From contig NZ_JOEH01000021.1 of assembly GCF_000719095.1 (NCBI RefSeq), forward strand, positions 1-64,000: 64,000 nucleotides of DNA, read 5' to 3'. Position 1 is the stretch's first letter; each line of letters begins with the position of its first letter. A program made the position numbers and the translations under genes. Of this stretch, positions 1-7,832 are shown piece by piece. The notes under the pieces are model-generated. The model searched no databases. It was not told the origin of the DNA and saw nothing but the letters and a program-made list of their open reading frames with translations. Source of the DNA: Streptacidiphilus jeojiense (GTDB lineage Bacteria; Actinomycetota; Actinomycetes; Streptomycetales; Streptomycetaceae).

Positions 1-1
1 G

Positions 2-445
2 ACGTCCTACACCGACACCGGGCTGACCGCCTCCACGGCGTACAGCTACCACGTCACGGCCCAGGACGCGGCCGGCAACGTCTCCGCCTCCTCGGCGACG
101 GTCACCGGAACCACCTCCGCCTCCAGCGGCGGCGGAGGCAGCGTCGGCTGCACCGCGACGTACAGCATCAGCAGCGACTGGGGCGCCGGCTTCAACGCCA
201 ACGTCACCGTCACCAACACCGGCACCACCGCCACCAAGTCCTGGACCGTCACCTGGACCTGGGCCGGCAACCAGACCGTCTCCAGCATGTGGAACGCCGT
301 CTACACCCACTCCGGCTCGGCCGTCACCGCGACCAACGAGCCCTACAACAATGTGATCGCCGCCGGAGGCAACACCAGCTTCGGCTTCGGGGCGACCTAC
401 TCCGGCACCAACACCGCTCCGACGCTCACCTGCACCGCGAGCTGA
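2..445 (+). CDS. Secreted carbohydrate-active protein, C-terminal part (FnIII + CBM2)
   Basis: This open reading frame enters from the left edge, so the catalytic part and signal peptide lie outside the window. The first 30-odd residues (TSYTDTGL, YSYHVTAQDAAGNVS) are the end of a fibronectin type III domain. A short Ser/Gly linker follows, then about 100 residues of a bacterial type CBM2 that begins with GCTATYSI and ends with LTCTAS. The two cysteines near the ends and the conserved tryptophans (SSDWG, WTWAG, MWNA) are those expected of a cellulose- or chitin-binding CBM2. The enzyme activity cannot be read from what is present. Confidence 0.85.
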   Translation, partial: TSYTDTGLTASTAYSYHVTAQDAAGNVSASSATVTGTTSASSGGGGSVGCTATYSISSDWGAGFNANVTVTNTGTTATKSWTVTWTWAGNQTVSSMWNAVYTHSGSAVTATNEPYNNVIAAGGNTSFGFGATYSGTNTAPTLTCTAS

Positions 446-462
446 CCGAGCAGCTCCAGCAC

Positions 463-500
463 GCTGCGGCGCGGCCCCCTCCCCGGGGCCGCGCCGCAGC
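463..500 (+). terminator. Hairpin terminator after the CBM2 gene
   Basis: A perfect 16-bp inverted repeat (463-478 and 485-500) with a 6-nt loop starts 17 bases after the stop codon of the CBM2 gene. There is no U-tract, as is common for high-GC actinobacterial terminators. Confidence 0.75.
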
Positions 501-650
501 GGCGCGCGGGCCGATCCCGCACCACCGCGCGGCATGATCACGCGGGTGGCCCAACCGTTTCCCGGCGGATGTAATGTGGGGCCGCACAAGCACAGACCGG
601 CACAGCAGCGGGAGGCCCCCACCCGCCCGGCCTCGAGGGAATCGGCCCTG

Positions 651-1643
651 ATGGAACTCGCGTACATCCCCAGCCCTTCACAGGGCGTCTGGCACATCGG
701 CCCGCTGCCGATCCGCGCGTACGCGCTGTGCATCATCCTGGGCATCGCCGCCGCCCTGTGGCTGACCCGGCGCCGCTGGATCAAGCTCGGCGGCAACCCG
801 GACGACGTCGTGGACATCACCCTGTGGGCGGTTCCGTTCGGCATCGTCGGCGGCCGGCTCTACCACGTGATCACCGACCCGGAGCTCTACTTCAAGTCCG
901 GTGAGCAGCCGATCCGCGCCCTCTACATCTGGGACGGCGGCCTGGGCATCTGGGGCGCGGTCGCGCTGGGCGCGCTCGGCGCCTGGATCGGCTGCCGCCG
1001 CCGCGGGGTCCCGCTGGCGGCCTTCGCCGACGCGCTGGCGCCGGGGCTGATCCTGGCCCAGGCCATCGGCCGCTGGGGCAACTACTTCAACCAGGAGCTC
1101 TACGGCGACCCCACCACGCTGCCCTGGGGCCTCAAGATCACCTACACCGACGCCAACGGCGACATCGCCCACGGCGTCTTCCAGCCGACCTTCCTCTACG
1201 AGTCGCTGTGGGACCTGGCCTGCGTGGCACTGCTGCTCTACGCGGACCGCCGCTGGAACTTCCACTCCGGGCGGCTGTTCGCGCTCTACGTGGCCTGCTA
1301 CACGGCGGGCCGCGGCTGGATCGAGTCGCTGCGCACCGACCACGCCAACCACTTCTTCGGCCTGCGGCTCAACGACTGGACCTCGCTGATCTGCTTCGTG
1401 GTCGCCGTCGGCTATCTGATCCTGTCCCGCAACCGCCCCGAACCGGAGAACCGCCTCGGCAGGTCCCGGCTGGCCCCGGAGGGTCCCGCGGACGACGCGA
1501 CCATCGACGATTCGAGTGTCGCCTTCACCAAGGACGTCCCCGACACGCCCGACACGGAGCCGGACCCGGAGCCCGACGCAGAGCCGGCCGAGGCGGACGG
1601 CCGGTCGGCGGACCAGCCGGAGAAGCACACCCCCCGGGTCTGA
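651..1643 (+). CDS. lgt: Prolipoprotein diacylglyceryl transferase
   Basis: Transfers the diacylglyceryl group from phosphatidylglycerol to the lipobox cysteine of prelipoproteins, the first step of lipoprotein maturation, in the cytoplasmic membrane. The 330-residue protein shows the family landmarks: GGLGIWG (about 96-102), the Lgt signature RWGNYFNQELYG (about 141-152), and GRGWIESLR (about 220-228), with several membrane helices. I start at ATG 651 (MELAYIPSPS), preceded by GAGGGA; the frame is open 39 codons further upstream but that stretch looks non-coding. The last 70 residues are a hydrophilic tail rich in Asp, Glu and Pro, typical of actinobacterial Lgt. A lipoprotein client (L,D-transpeptidase, 61.2-62.2 kb) is in the same window. 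Confidence 0.95.
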   Translation: MELAYIPSPSQGVWHIGPLPIRAYALCIILGIAAALWLTRRRWIKLGGNPDDVVDITLWAVPFGIVGGRLYHVITDPELYFKSGEQPIRALYIWDGGLGIWGAVALGALGAWIGCRRRGVPLAAFADALAPGLILAQAIGRWGNYFNQELYGDPTTLPWGLKITYTDANGDIAHGVFQPTFLYESLWDLACVALLLYADRRWNFHSGRLFALYVACYTAGRGWIESLRTDHANHFFGLRLNDWTSLICFVVAVGYLILSRNRPEPENRLGRSRLAPEGPADDATIDDSSVAFTKDVPDTPDTEPDPEPDAEPAEADGRSADQPEKHTPRV

Positions 1644-1666
1644 CACTCTGACACCCACCGATCGCT

Positions 1667-1714
1667 GAGCTGAGGGAGGCGTGGTGCCCGCGGGCACCAC
1701 GCCTCCCTCAGCTC
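1667..1714. terminator. Bidirectional terminator, perfect 48-bp palindrome
   Basis: The 24 bases at 1667-1690 are repeated exactly in reverse complement at 1691-1714, with no loop bases outside the dyad. It sits between the convergent stops of lgt (1643) and the alginate-lyase-family gene (1728), so it can end transcription from both sides. Confidence 0.85.
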
Positions 1715-1727
1715 ATGGCCGGAGCCG

Positions 1728-2996
1728 TCACCCGCTGATCGGGTCCAGCTGCTCCGCGGCCGGGCGCAGCAGCCAGACGTCGCCGCCGGGCTGCGCGGAG
1801 AGCTCGGGCAGCGCCCTGAGCGCGGTCCGGTCGCCCGCGTCCGCCGCCGCGCGGATCACGTCGTTGGCGGCGAAGGCCTGGAAGTTCAGCTCCGGATAGG
1901 TCCAGGCGGCGGCGCCGGTCGCGGCCGGGACGACGAAGTCCACGGACTTCAGCAGACTGCCGCCGGCGGGCGTGGTGTAGTGCCAGAGGTCGACGCCGAC
2001 GTGCTCGCCGATCTGGGCCAGCCGGGTCAGCGCCAGCAGGTTGAAGTCGGAGTAGTGGTAGCTGGTGGTCCGGGTGAGCTCCAGCGGCTGGCTGCCGTCG
2101 GCGGCCAGCTGGACGTCCAGGCGCTTGCTCTCGGCGCCCTTCACGATGCTCGTGGCCAGTGCCTTCTGCCCGGTCGCCAGGGCCAGTGCGGCCTCCTGCA
2201 TGTCGAAGAAGGAGCCGTGGTTGTTGGTGGCGGCGGCCTCGTCCGAGCCGTTCTGGCTGGTCTGCAGCCAGCTGAGGAACTGGCTGTCCCAGCTGGTCAT
2301 CCCGGTGCGGTCGGCGCCGGTCCAGCCCGGGGCGCCGGTGTCCAGGATCGCGGTGGCGTCCAGGATGTCGGTGAACTGCTGGGAGAAGTCGATGATGCCG
2401 ATCCCGCGTCCGTCCACCTTGCAGGGGATGAACTGGGTGTAGTTCAGGCTGGGGTTCATCCGGGTCGCCGGGTCGACGAACCAGGTCCGCAGGTCCAGCG
2501 CGGCGCGCTCGGCGTAGCCGGCCTTTCCGGTGTAGTACCAGGCCAGGGTGAGGGTGTAGACGGCGTTGAACATCGCGCCGCGCTCGCTGTGGTCGGTGAT
2601 GGTGTCGATGGCGGGATTGCGCACCCCGTCCTTCTGGACGTACGGGCAGCCCCACGGGTTGGCCGCGGTCTGCGGCTGGCTGGGCCACCAGTACGGGGCC
2701 TCGCTGAGGTAGTCGTGCTTGTCGCCGCTGGGCGCGGTCTGCGGCTTGTCCATCACCGACCAGGGCCCCTGGGTGAGGTAGCCGTCGGCCTGGCCGGTGA
2801 GCGTCTTCAGCTCGCTGCGCAGCTGCGGGACCCCGGCCTTGACCAGCAGCCGGGTCAGCGCCAGCCGGTTGCCGTCGAGCACGACGGTGCGGGGCACGGG
2901 GGAGGGGCGGGCGCTCGCGGAGGCGGACGCCGGGGCGAGCAGGGCGAGGACGGTCGCGCCGACGGCGACCAGTGCGGCGGTGATGCGGCGGCTCAT
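1728..2996 (-). CDS. Secreted alginate-lyase-family protein (PL5-like)
   Basis: A 422-residue exported protein with a Sec signal peptide (MSRRIT, hydrophobic core, ASASA cleavage region near residue 28). It matches the alginate lyase fold (Pfam Alginate_lyase) by the hallmark NNHGSFFDMQ at about 258-267, where the His would be catalytic, and by TSYHYSDFN at about 311-319, where the PL5 active-site tyrosine is expected. EAPYWWPSQP near 99 is also typical. The family cleaves uronate polymers by beta-elimination; the true substrate in soil actinomycetes is not settled and could be another uronan. ATG 2996 has GAGGAG five bases upstream. An inverted repeat at 3032-3046 may be its operator. Confidence 0.8.
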   Translation of the reverse strand: MSRRITAALVAVGATVLALLAPASASASARPSPVPRTVVLDGNRLALTRLLVKAGVPQLRSELKTLTGQADGYLTQGPWSVMDKPQTAPSGDKHDYLSEAPYWWPSQPQTAANPWGCPYVQKDGVRNPAIDTITDHSERGAMFNAVYTLTLAWYYTGKAGYAERAALDLRTWFVDPATRMNPSLNYTQFIPCKVDGRGIGIIDFSQQFTDILDATAILDTGAPGWTGADRTGMTSWDSQFLSWLQTSQNGSDEAAATNNHGSFFDMQEAALALATGQKALATSIVKGAESKRLDVQLAADGSQPLELTRTTSYHYSDFNLLALTRLAQIGEHVGVDLWHYTTPAGGSLLKSVDFVVPAATGAAAWTYPELNFQAFAANDVIRAAADAGDRTALRALPELSAQPGGDVWLLRPAAEQLDPISG

Positions 2997-3031
2997 GGGA
3001 CTCCTCGTGCGGTGGGAGGAAGTTCATGTAT

Positions 3032-3046
3032 ATGACCGATGGTCAT
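3032..3046. promoter_or_regulatory. Inverted repeat upstream of the alginate-lyase-family gene
   Basis: ATGACC-GAT-GGTCAT, a perfect 6-bp dyad with a 3-base centre, lies 36 bases upstream of the start codon at 2996. A longer imperfect TTCATG...CATGAA dyad surrounds it. This is a plausible repressor site; the cognate regulator is not identifiable here. Confidence 0.45.
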
Positions 3047-3158
3047 GAATGTGTCCGCAGCGAGGATAGGCAGCAGCCCCCGCCGGGCACAATGGGCTCG
3101 GCAGGATCAGAGCTGACGAATGGTCAGTGCGCAGCCGGAGGCCGGGCCGCAGCCGGGC

Positions 3159-3902
3159 TCAGCTGTCGGGGTCCGCGTCTGCAGCGTCTGCAGCGTCTGC
3201 AGCGTCTTCGGTGTCCGCAGCGCCTTTAGCCTCCGCAGCGTCCGCGCCGTCAGCCGCCTCCGTAGCAGCCGCCTCCGTAGCAGCCGCCTCCGCCTCGGGC
3301 GCGCGGTGGTGGCGCCGCCAGAGCCAGACGCACAGTGCGATCAGCACGATCCCGCCGACCACGCCGGCGGCCACCGTCCCCACGGTGTGCGCGGTCCTCG
3401 CGTAGGCCGCCCCGGCCAGGTACCCCAGCAGGGTGTAGCCGACGCCCCAGATCAGCCCGCCCGCCGCGTTGAACAGCAGGAACCGCCGGTACGGCAGCTG
3501 GGAGAGCCCGGCCAGCGCCGGGACCATGGCCCGGAACAGGGCCACGAAGCGGCCCAGGAACACCGCGGCCGGGCCCTTCTCGCGCATGAAGGTGCGCGAG
3601 CGCTCGATCCGGTCCTGGTACCGCACCGCGAGCCGGGTGGACAGCAGGGCGGGGCCGAACCGCCGGCCCACCTCGTACCCCACCGAGTCGCCGACCACGG
3701 CGGCCAGCACCACCACCGCCATCAGCGCGGGCAGGTTCACCCCGTTGTGCGCGCTGGCGATGACCCCGCCGATGACCACGGCGGTCTCGCCGGGCAGCAC
3801 GAAGCCGAAGAAGAGGGCGTCCTCGGTGAACACCAGAGCGGCGACGACCAGGTAGACCAGGGGTCCGGACAGGTGCTGCAACCAGTCGGTGATCGCCTGC
3901 AT
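3159..3902 (-). CDS. DedA/SNARE-associated family membrane protein
   Basis: A 247-residue polytopic membrane protein of the DedA family, whose members act in lipid flipping and membrane homeostasis. Visible family features are LVFTEDALFFGFVLPGET (about 23-40), the motif GRFVALFRAMVPALAG (about 113-128) and the later GGLIWGVGYTLLGYLAG. The start at 3902 has GGACTCC-type sequence upstream and lies 8 bases after the ArsR stop. From about residue 205 the protein becomes a low-complexity Ala/Glu/Asp tail coded by short tandem DNA repeats. Lying directly downstream of an ArsR/SmtB sensor, it may be a metal-regulated gene, but that is inference. Confidence 0.88.
   Translation of the reverse strand: MQAITDWLQHLSGPLVYLVVAALVFTEDALFFGFVLPGETAVVIGGVIASAHNGVNLPALMAVVVLAAVVGDSVGYEVGRRFGPALLSTRLAVRYQDRIERSRTFMREKGPAAVFLGRFVALFRAMVPALAGLSQLPYRRFLLFNAAGGLIWGVGYTLLGYLAGAAYARTAHTVGTVAAGVVGGIVLIALCVWLWRRHHRAPEAEAAATEAAATEAADGADAAEAKGAADTEDAADAADAADADPDS
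3175..3290. repeat. Short tandem repeats in the dedA 3' end
   Basis: Three copies of a 9-bp unit (GCGTCTGCA on the plus strand) run from 3175 to 3201 with a degenerate fourth copy, and two exact copies of a 15-bp unit cover 3255-3284. They code for the Ala-Asp and Glu-Ala-Ala-Ala-Thr tail of the DedA protein and are probably length-variable between strains. Confidence 0.8.
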
Positions 3903-3909
3903 CAGGCCA

Positions 3910-4299
3910 TCATAGGAGTCCGGGCACCGGGGACAGGCCGAGGCTCGCGGGCCGCGCGTGTTCCTGGTGCAGGTGCTCCACATGGTGCACCGCCTGGTCC
4001 AGCAGGGCCGCGACATGGGAGTCGTACAGGGCGTAGACCACGCTGCGTCCGCGGCGCTCGCCGACCACCAGGCCCTGCTCGCGCAGCACCCGCAGCTGGT
4101 GCGAGCAGGCGGACTGCTCCAGGCCCACCTCGGCGGCCAGCTCGGTGGCGGCGCAGGCGCCCTCGCGCAGCCGGGCGAGGATCAGCAGCCGGGAGGGGGT
4201 GGCCAGGGCCTGCAGGGTTCCGGCCACCCGGGCGGCGGCCGCCGGGTCGAGGCGCCCGGGGCGCGGATCGCGCTGCTCATTCGGCTGGCCCATGCTCAC
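3910..4299 (-). CDS. ArsR/SmtB-family metal-sensing repressor
   Basis: A 129-residue winged-helix repressor. The DNA-binding helix-turn-helix is at about 50-80 (ELAAEVGLEQSACSHQLRVL), followed by the beta-wing GERRGRSVVYALYD. The C-terminal helix carries D93-x-H95-x10-H106-x2-H109, exactly the alpha-5 metal-site pattern DxHx10Hx2(E/H) known from SmtB, CzrA and NmtR, so a Zn(II) or Ni(II)/Co(II)-type sensor is likely rather than an arsenic sensor; the alpha-3 CxC cysteine motif is absent. It is transcribed ahead of dedA (8-base gap) and divergently from the DMT gene. ATG 4293 is an alternative start. Confidence 0.88.
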   Translation of the reverse strand: MSMGQPNEQRDPRPGRLDPAAAARVAGTLQALATPSRLLILARLREGACAATELAAEVGLEQSACSHQLRVLREQGLVVGERRGRSVVYALYDSHVAALLDQAVHHVEHLHQEHARPASLGLSPVPGLL

Positions 4300-4401
4300 A
4301 TCGTACTCAGTGGCATGTCACCGGTGGTTCCAAGTCAGCCGGTAGCATCGAGCCGTGTACCGATGGATGGGGCCCGGGCGCTGCGAGGGAGGGGGAGAGC
4401 C

Positions 4402-5325
4402 GTGTCGTTGATGGCAACACTGTCGGTGGTCTTCGCCGTGCTCGCCGCCGTGAGCAATGCGCTGGGCACGGTCCTGCAGCGGCGCGCCGCACTGATCGTC
4501 CCGCAGTCGGACGGGTTCCAGCTGCAGCTGATGTGGGACCTGCTGCGGACCCCGATCTGGTTCTTCGGCATCCTCGGGGTGATCTTCGCGGCGGTCTTCC
4601 AGGGGCTGGCGCTGGTCACCGGCCCGCTGGCGGTGGTCCAGCCGATCTTCGTGCTGGAGCTGCCGTTCGCGCTGCTGATCTCGGGGCTGGTCTTCCGCAA
4701 GCCGATGCCGCGCAGCGGCTGGCTGTCGGTGGCCTGCATCGTGGTCGGTCTGGGCACCGCGCTGGCCGCGGCCGCCCCCAGCGGCGGGGAGCTGCAGCCC
4801 CCGGCGGCGCTCTGGCTGCTGGCGCTGCTCTGCTGCGGCGGGATGATGGTGGTGCTCGCCGGCGCGGCGCTGAAGCGGCCGGTCGGCCGGGCCCGCGCGG
4901 CCTGCCTCGGGACGGCGGCGGCCATCGGCTACGCCCTCACCGCCGCCCTGATGAAGTCGGCCACCGACACCCTCGACCACGGCGGTGTCAGGGCGTTCTT
5001 CACCGCCTGGCAGACCTACGCCTTCGCCGCGGTCGGCGTCTGCGCGCTGTTCCTGCTGGAGAACGCCATGCAGGCGGGACCGCTGGTGGCGTCCCAGCCC
5101 GCGCTGACCCTGGGCGACGCGCTGATCAGCCTGTCCCTGGGGGTGACGCTGTACTCGGAGTCGGTGCGGGTCGGCTGGTGGCTGGTGCCGGAGATCTTCG
5201 GGGTCGGGCTGGTGCTGCTGGGGGTGGTCGGCCTGTCCCGGTTGCAGTCGGGCTCCGGCGCGCCGGAGGAGGAGGCGCGGTCGGAGTCGGCGGAGACGTC
5301 GGTGGACGTCTCAGAGACGGCCTGA
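4402..5325 (+). CDS. DMT/EamA-type multi-pass membrane protein
   Basis: About 307 residues with some nine or ten hydrophobic segments, organised as the drug/metabolite transporter type often annotated in actinobacteria. LQRRAAL near the N-terminus, GLALVTGPLAVVQPIFVLEL and the second-half counterpart AMQAGPLVASQPALTLGDAL look like the two related halves of such proteins. The substrate is unknown. GTG 4402 is preferred because GAGGGAGGGGG lies just upstream; ATG 4411 is the alternative. The soluble tail is acidic. Its stop overlaps the end of the convergent protease gene by 15 bases. Confidence 0.75.
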   Translation: MSLMATLSVVFAVLAAVSNALGTVLQRRAALIVPQSDGFQLQLMWDLLRTPIWFFGILGVIFAAVFQGLALVTGPLAVVQPIFVLELPFALLISGLVFRKPMPRSGWLSVACIVVGLGTALAAAAPSGGELQPPAALWLLALLCCGGMMVVLAGAALKRPVGRARAACLGTAAAIGYALTAALMKSATDTLDHGGVRAFFTAWQTYAFAAVGVCALFLLENAMQAGPLVASQPALTLGDALISLSLGVTLYSESVRVGWWLVPEIFGVGLVLLGVVGLSRLQSGSGAPEEEARSESAETSVDVSETA

Positions 5326-6156
5326 CCCGGAACGGCCGAGCCGGGCGGCGGACCGCACGGCCTGCTGGTAGAGCGCCAGCGTGTCCTGGTCGAAGTAGCT
5401 GCTGTAGGAGATGCCGGCGGTGTAGCCGCCCTGCTCGAAGCCGCCGATGACCCCCACGATCGCGTCGCCCTGCCTGCCCACGCTGTCCGCGGCCTTGCCC
5501 GTCGCCGCCACGACCCAGGGGCTGCCGCTGGTGCCGTCGGTGAAGTCGGCGCAGACCACCCGCAGTTGGGTGTCGGCGAACCGGCTCGCGGTGTTGCTGC
5601 AGGTGATCGGCGCGTCCTTGTCCTGCGGATAGCCGGTGAGGGTGACCGCGACCGACGCGCCGTCGCCCACGTCGGGATCGGTCTCCAGCCGGTTCGCCCC
5701 CACCACCTGCTCCAGGGTGCGGCCGTGCAGCGGTGCCACCACGGCGAAGGCGACGTCGAGGTCGGTGTCGTCGTCGGCGGTCCAGCGGGTGTCCTCGACG
5801 ACGTCGACCACCTTCCACTCCCCGTAGGGAGCCGTGCCGTCACGGTAGCCGGGGACGAAGACCGTGGTCCCCGGGTCGGTGGAGAGGCAGTGCGCGGCGG
5901 TGACGATGAGGTCGCCGCCGGGGCTGTGCACCACGCTCGCCGAGCAGTAGTGGTACGACATGCTGCTGTCGTCGAACAGCGCGCCCACCCGTGCCGACCT
6001 GGCCGAGGGCATGACCGGACCGCTGCTGCCCGGCCCCTGGGTGGCGGCGACCGCGGCGGTGGCGCTGCCACCGGCCATCACCAGCAGCCAGGCGAGCACG
6101 GTGACGACCCAGCGGGCGGCGGATCGGGCGGCGGCCCGCGGTCGGAGAACCCTCAC
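5311..6156 (-). CDS. Secreted trypsin-like serine protease (S1 family)
   Basis: A 281-residue exported protease. An Arg-rich start is followed by a hydrophobic stretch (WVVTVLAWLLVMAGG) and an Ala-rich cleavage region near 34-38. The catalytic triad reads as His89 in TAAHC, Asp134 in DLDVAF and Ser212 in GTSGSPW. Cysteine pairs 71/90 and 186/202 fit the usual S1 disulfides. The start is GTG 6156, with GGGAG about 8 bases upstream; the frame stays open to 6336 but that would overrun the divergent promoter of the stress-protein gene. Confidence 0.88.
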   Translation of the reverse strand: MRVLRPRAAARSAARWVVTVLAWLLVMAGGSATAAVAATQGPGSSGPVMPSARSARVGALFDDSSMSYHYCSASVVHSPGGDLIVTAAHCLSTDPGTTVFVPGYRDGTAPYGEWKVVDVVEDTRWTADDDTDLDVAFAVVAPLHGRTLEQVVGANRLETDPDVGDGASVAVTLTGYPQDKDAPITCSNTASRFADTQLRVVCADFTDGTSGSPWVVAATGKAADSVGRQGDAIVGVIGGFEQGGYTAGISYSSYFDQDTLALYQQAVRSAARLGRSGSGRL

Positions 6157-6334
6157 GCCGCTACGCTCCCAGATCAGTTCTGTGCCCGGGCCGGTGATTT
6201 GATGAGTAATCGTTGAGAATCGTACAAGTCGGCCATGCCGACCGGGTCCACCAAGTCGACGCTCCGGCCCGATGGCGCTCCACGACGGCATAATGCTCAG
6301 TGCGTACAGCGATTCGATGGATGAGGGAGCCCGC

Positions 6335-6778
6335 ATGTTCGAGCTGGGGACCGACGGCCCCTCCGTGATCGTCGCCGGACTGGACGGTTCGCCGTCCTCG
6401 ATGCGCGCCGCGGCCTACGCGGCGGGGCTGGCCCGGCGGCAGGGCTCGATGCTCGCGCTGGTCTACATACAGCCGATGGGCACCATGGGCGGTGCCGACG
6501 TGGGCGTCGCCATCAACCAGGCCGGGCACGAGGTCGCCGCGGACCTGGAGCGGCAGATCCGCGAGGGCGTCGACCAGGGCAGCCACGGCCCCAGCATCCG
6601 CTGGGAGTTCCACACCGCGCCCGGTGACGCCTACGCGGGCATCGTGGAGCACGCCGACCGACTGAAGGCCGACGCGGTGGTCATCGGCGCGTCGGAGAAG
6701 GCCGGCCACCGCATCCTCGGCTCGGTGGCGGTGCGGCTGGTGAAGGCGGGCCGCTGGCCGGTCACCGTGGTGCCGTGA
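6335..6778 (+). CDS. Universal stress protein (UspA family)
   Basis: A single UspA domain of 147 residues, starting at ATG 6335 behind GAGGGA. It begins with the beta-strand VIVAGLDGSPSS and ends with VVIGASEKAGHR and GSVAVRLVKAGRWPVTVVP, the usual USP C-terminal strand. The nucleotide-binding pattern G-x2-G-x9-G(S/T) is imperfect here (G-x5-G-x4-GS), so ATP binding is uncertain. Function is a small cytoplasmic stress protein. Confidence 0.88.
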   Translation: MFELGTDGPSVIVAGLDGSPSSMRAAAYAAGLARRQGSMLALVYIQPMGTMGGADVGVAINQAGHEVAADLERQIREGVDQGSHGPSIRWEFHTAPGDAYAGIVEHADRLKADAVVIGASEKAGHRILGSVAVRLVKAGRWPVTVVP

Positions 6779-6839
6779 CCGGCCAGCGCCGCCGTCGGGC
6801 CGTGCCGGTCGCGCCGCCGTCGGGCCGTGACCGGGCCGC

Positions 6840-7751
6840 TCAGGCCCGCCGGATGTCCGGCTCCAGGTAGATCACCCGGGCGATCGGCACCGCGGCCCTG
6901 ATCCGGGCCTCGGCCGCGTCGATGGCCCGGGCCACCTCGGCGGCGGTGTCGTCGTGCTGCACCGCGATCTTGGCCGCCACCAGCAGCTCCTCCGGGCCCA
7001 GGTAGAGGGTGCGCATGTGGATCACCCCGGTGACCACGTCCCCGTCCACCAGCGCGGCGCGGATCGAGGCGTTGTCGGCCGCCCCCGCGCCCTCGCCGAG
7101 CAGCAGGCTCTTGGTCTCGATGCCGAGCACCACCGCGATGCACACCAGCAGGGTGCCGATGCAGAGCGTGCCCACGCCGTCCCAGACGCCGTCGCCGGTG
7201 GCCAGGCTCAGCCCCACCCCGAACAGCGCCAGGACCAGGCCGATCAGCGCGCCGAAGTCCTCCAGCAGCACGATCGGCAGCTCGGGCGCCTTGGCCCGGC
7301 GGATGAACTGGACCCAGCTCTGCGAGCCGCGCAGCTCCCCGGACTCCCTCACCGCGGTGCGGAAGGAGAAGCCCTCCGCGCAGATCGAGAACAGCAGCAC
7401 GCCGACCGGCCAGTACCAGTGGTCCAGCGAGTGCGGGTGCCGCACCTTCTCGACCCCCTCGTACAGCGCGAACAGGCCGCCGACGCTGAACAGCACGATG
7501 GCGACCAGGAACCCGTAGACGTAGCGCTCCCGGCCGTAGCCGAAGGGGTGCTCCTCGGTCGCCGCCCGCTTGGCCTTGCGGCCGCCGAGCAGCAGCAGCG
7601 CCTGGTTGCCCGAGTCGGCGACCGAGTGCACGCCCTCCGCGAGCATCGAGGAGGACCCGCTGAAGGCGAACGCCACGAACTTCGCCAGCGCGATGGCCAG
7701 ATTCGCCCCCAGCGCCGCCACGATCGCCTTGCTACCGCCGCTTGCACTCAT
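6840..7751 (-). CDS. Cation diffusion facilitator family transporter (ZnT9-like subgroup)
   Basis: A 303-residue membrane protein that probably exports divalent cations by proton antiport. Helix 2 has the CDF metal motif HxxxD in EGVHSVADSGNQ, followed by HPFGYGRERYVYGF, a strongly conserved loop. In the helix-5 region the usual HxxxD is replaced by LLEDFGALIG, the form seen in the SLC30A9/ZnT9-like branch, so transport specificity is open. The C-terminal cytoplasmic domain (about 210-303) is present. I start at ATG 7751; GTG 7781 is a possible earlier start. Confidence 0.85.
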   Translation of the reverse strand: MSASGGSKAIVAALGANLAIALAKFVAFAFSGSSSMLAEGVHSVADSGNQALLLLGGRKAKRAATEEHPFGYGRERYVYGFLVAIVLFSVGGLFALYEGVEKVRHPHSLDHWYWPVGVLLFSICAEGFSFRTAVRESGELRGSQSWVQFIRRAKAPELPIVLLEDFGALIGLVLALFGVGLSLATGDGVWDGVGTLCIGTLLVCIAVVLGIETKSLLLGEGAGAADNASIRAALVDGDVVTGVIHMRTLYLGPEELLVAAKIAVQHDDTAAEVARAIDAAEARIRAAVPIARVIYLEPDIRRA

Positions 7752-7832
7752 GCTTCCCGCTGTCCCCTCGACCGTTCTCACCGCGCCGGCTCTTACCGCG
7801 CTCTAACCTAGCCCGAGCAGGAAGCCTATCGG

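Noticed and set aside
3175..3290. Possible CRISPR or regulatory repeat array
   Set aside because: The 9- and 15-bp repeats are in frame, have no spacers and code for the Ala-rich DedA tail.
4318..4980. Minus-strand frame opposite the DMT-type gene
   Set aside because: Gln/Arg/His-rich shadow sequence; the plus-strand frame has clear membrane helices and a ribosome-binding site.
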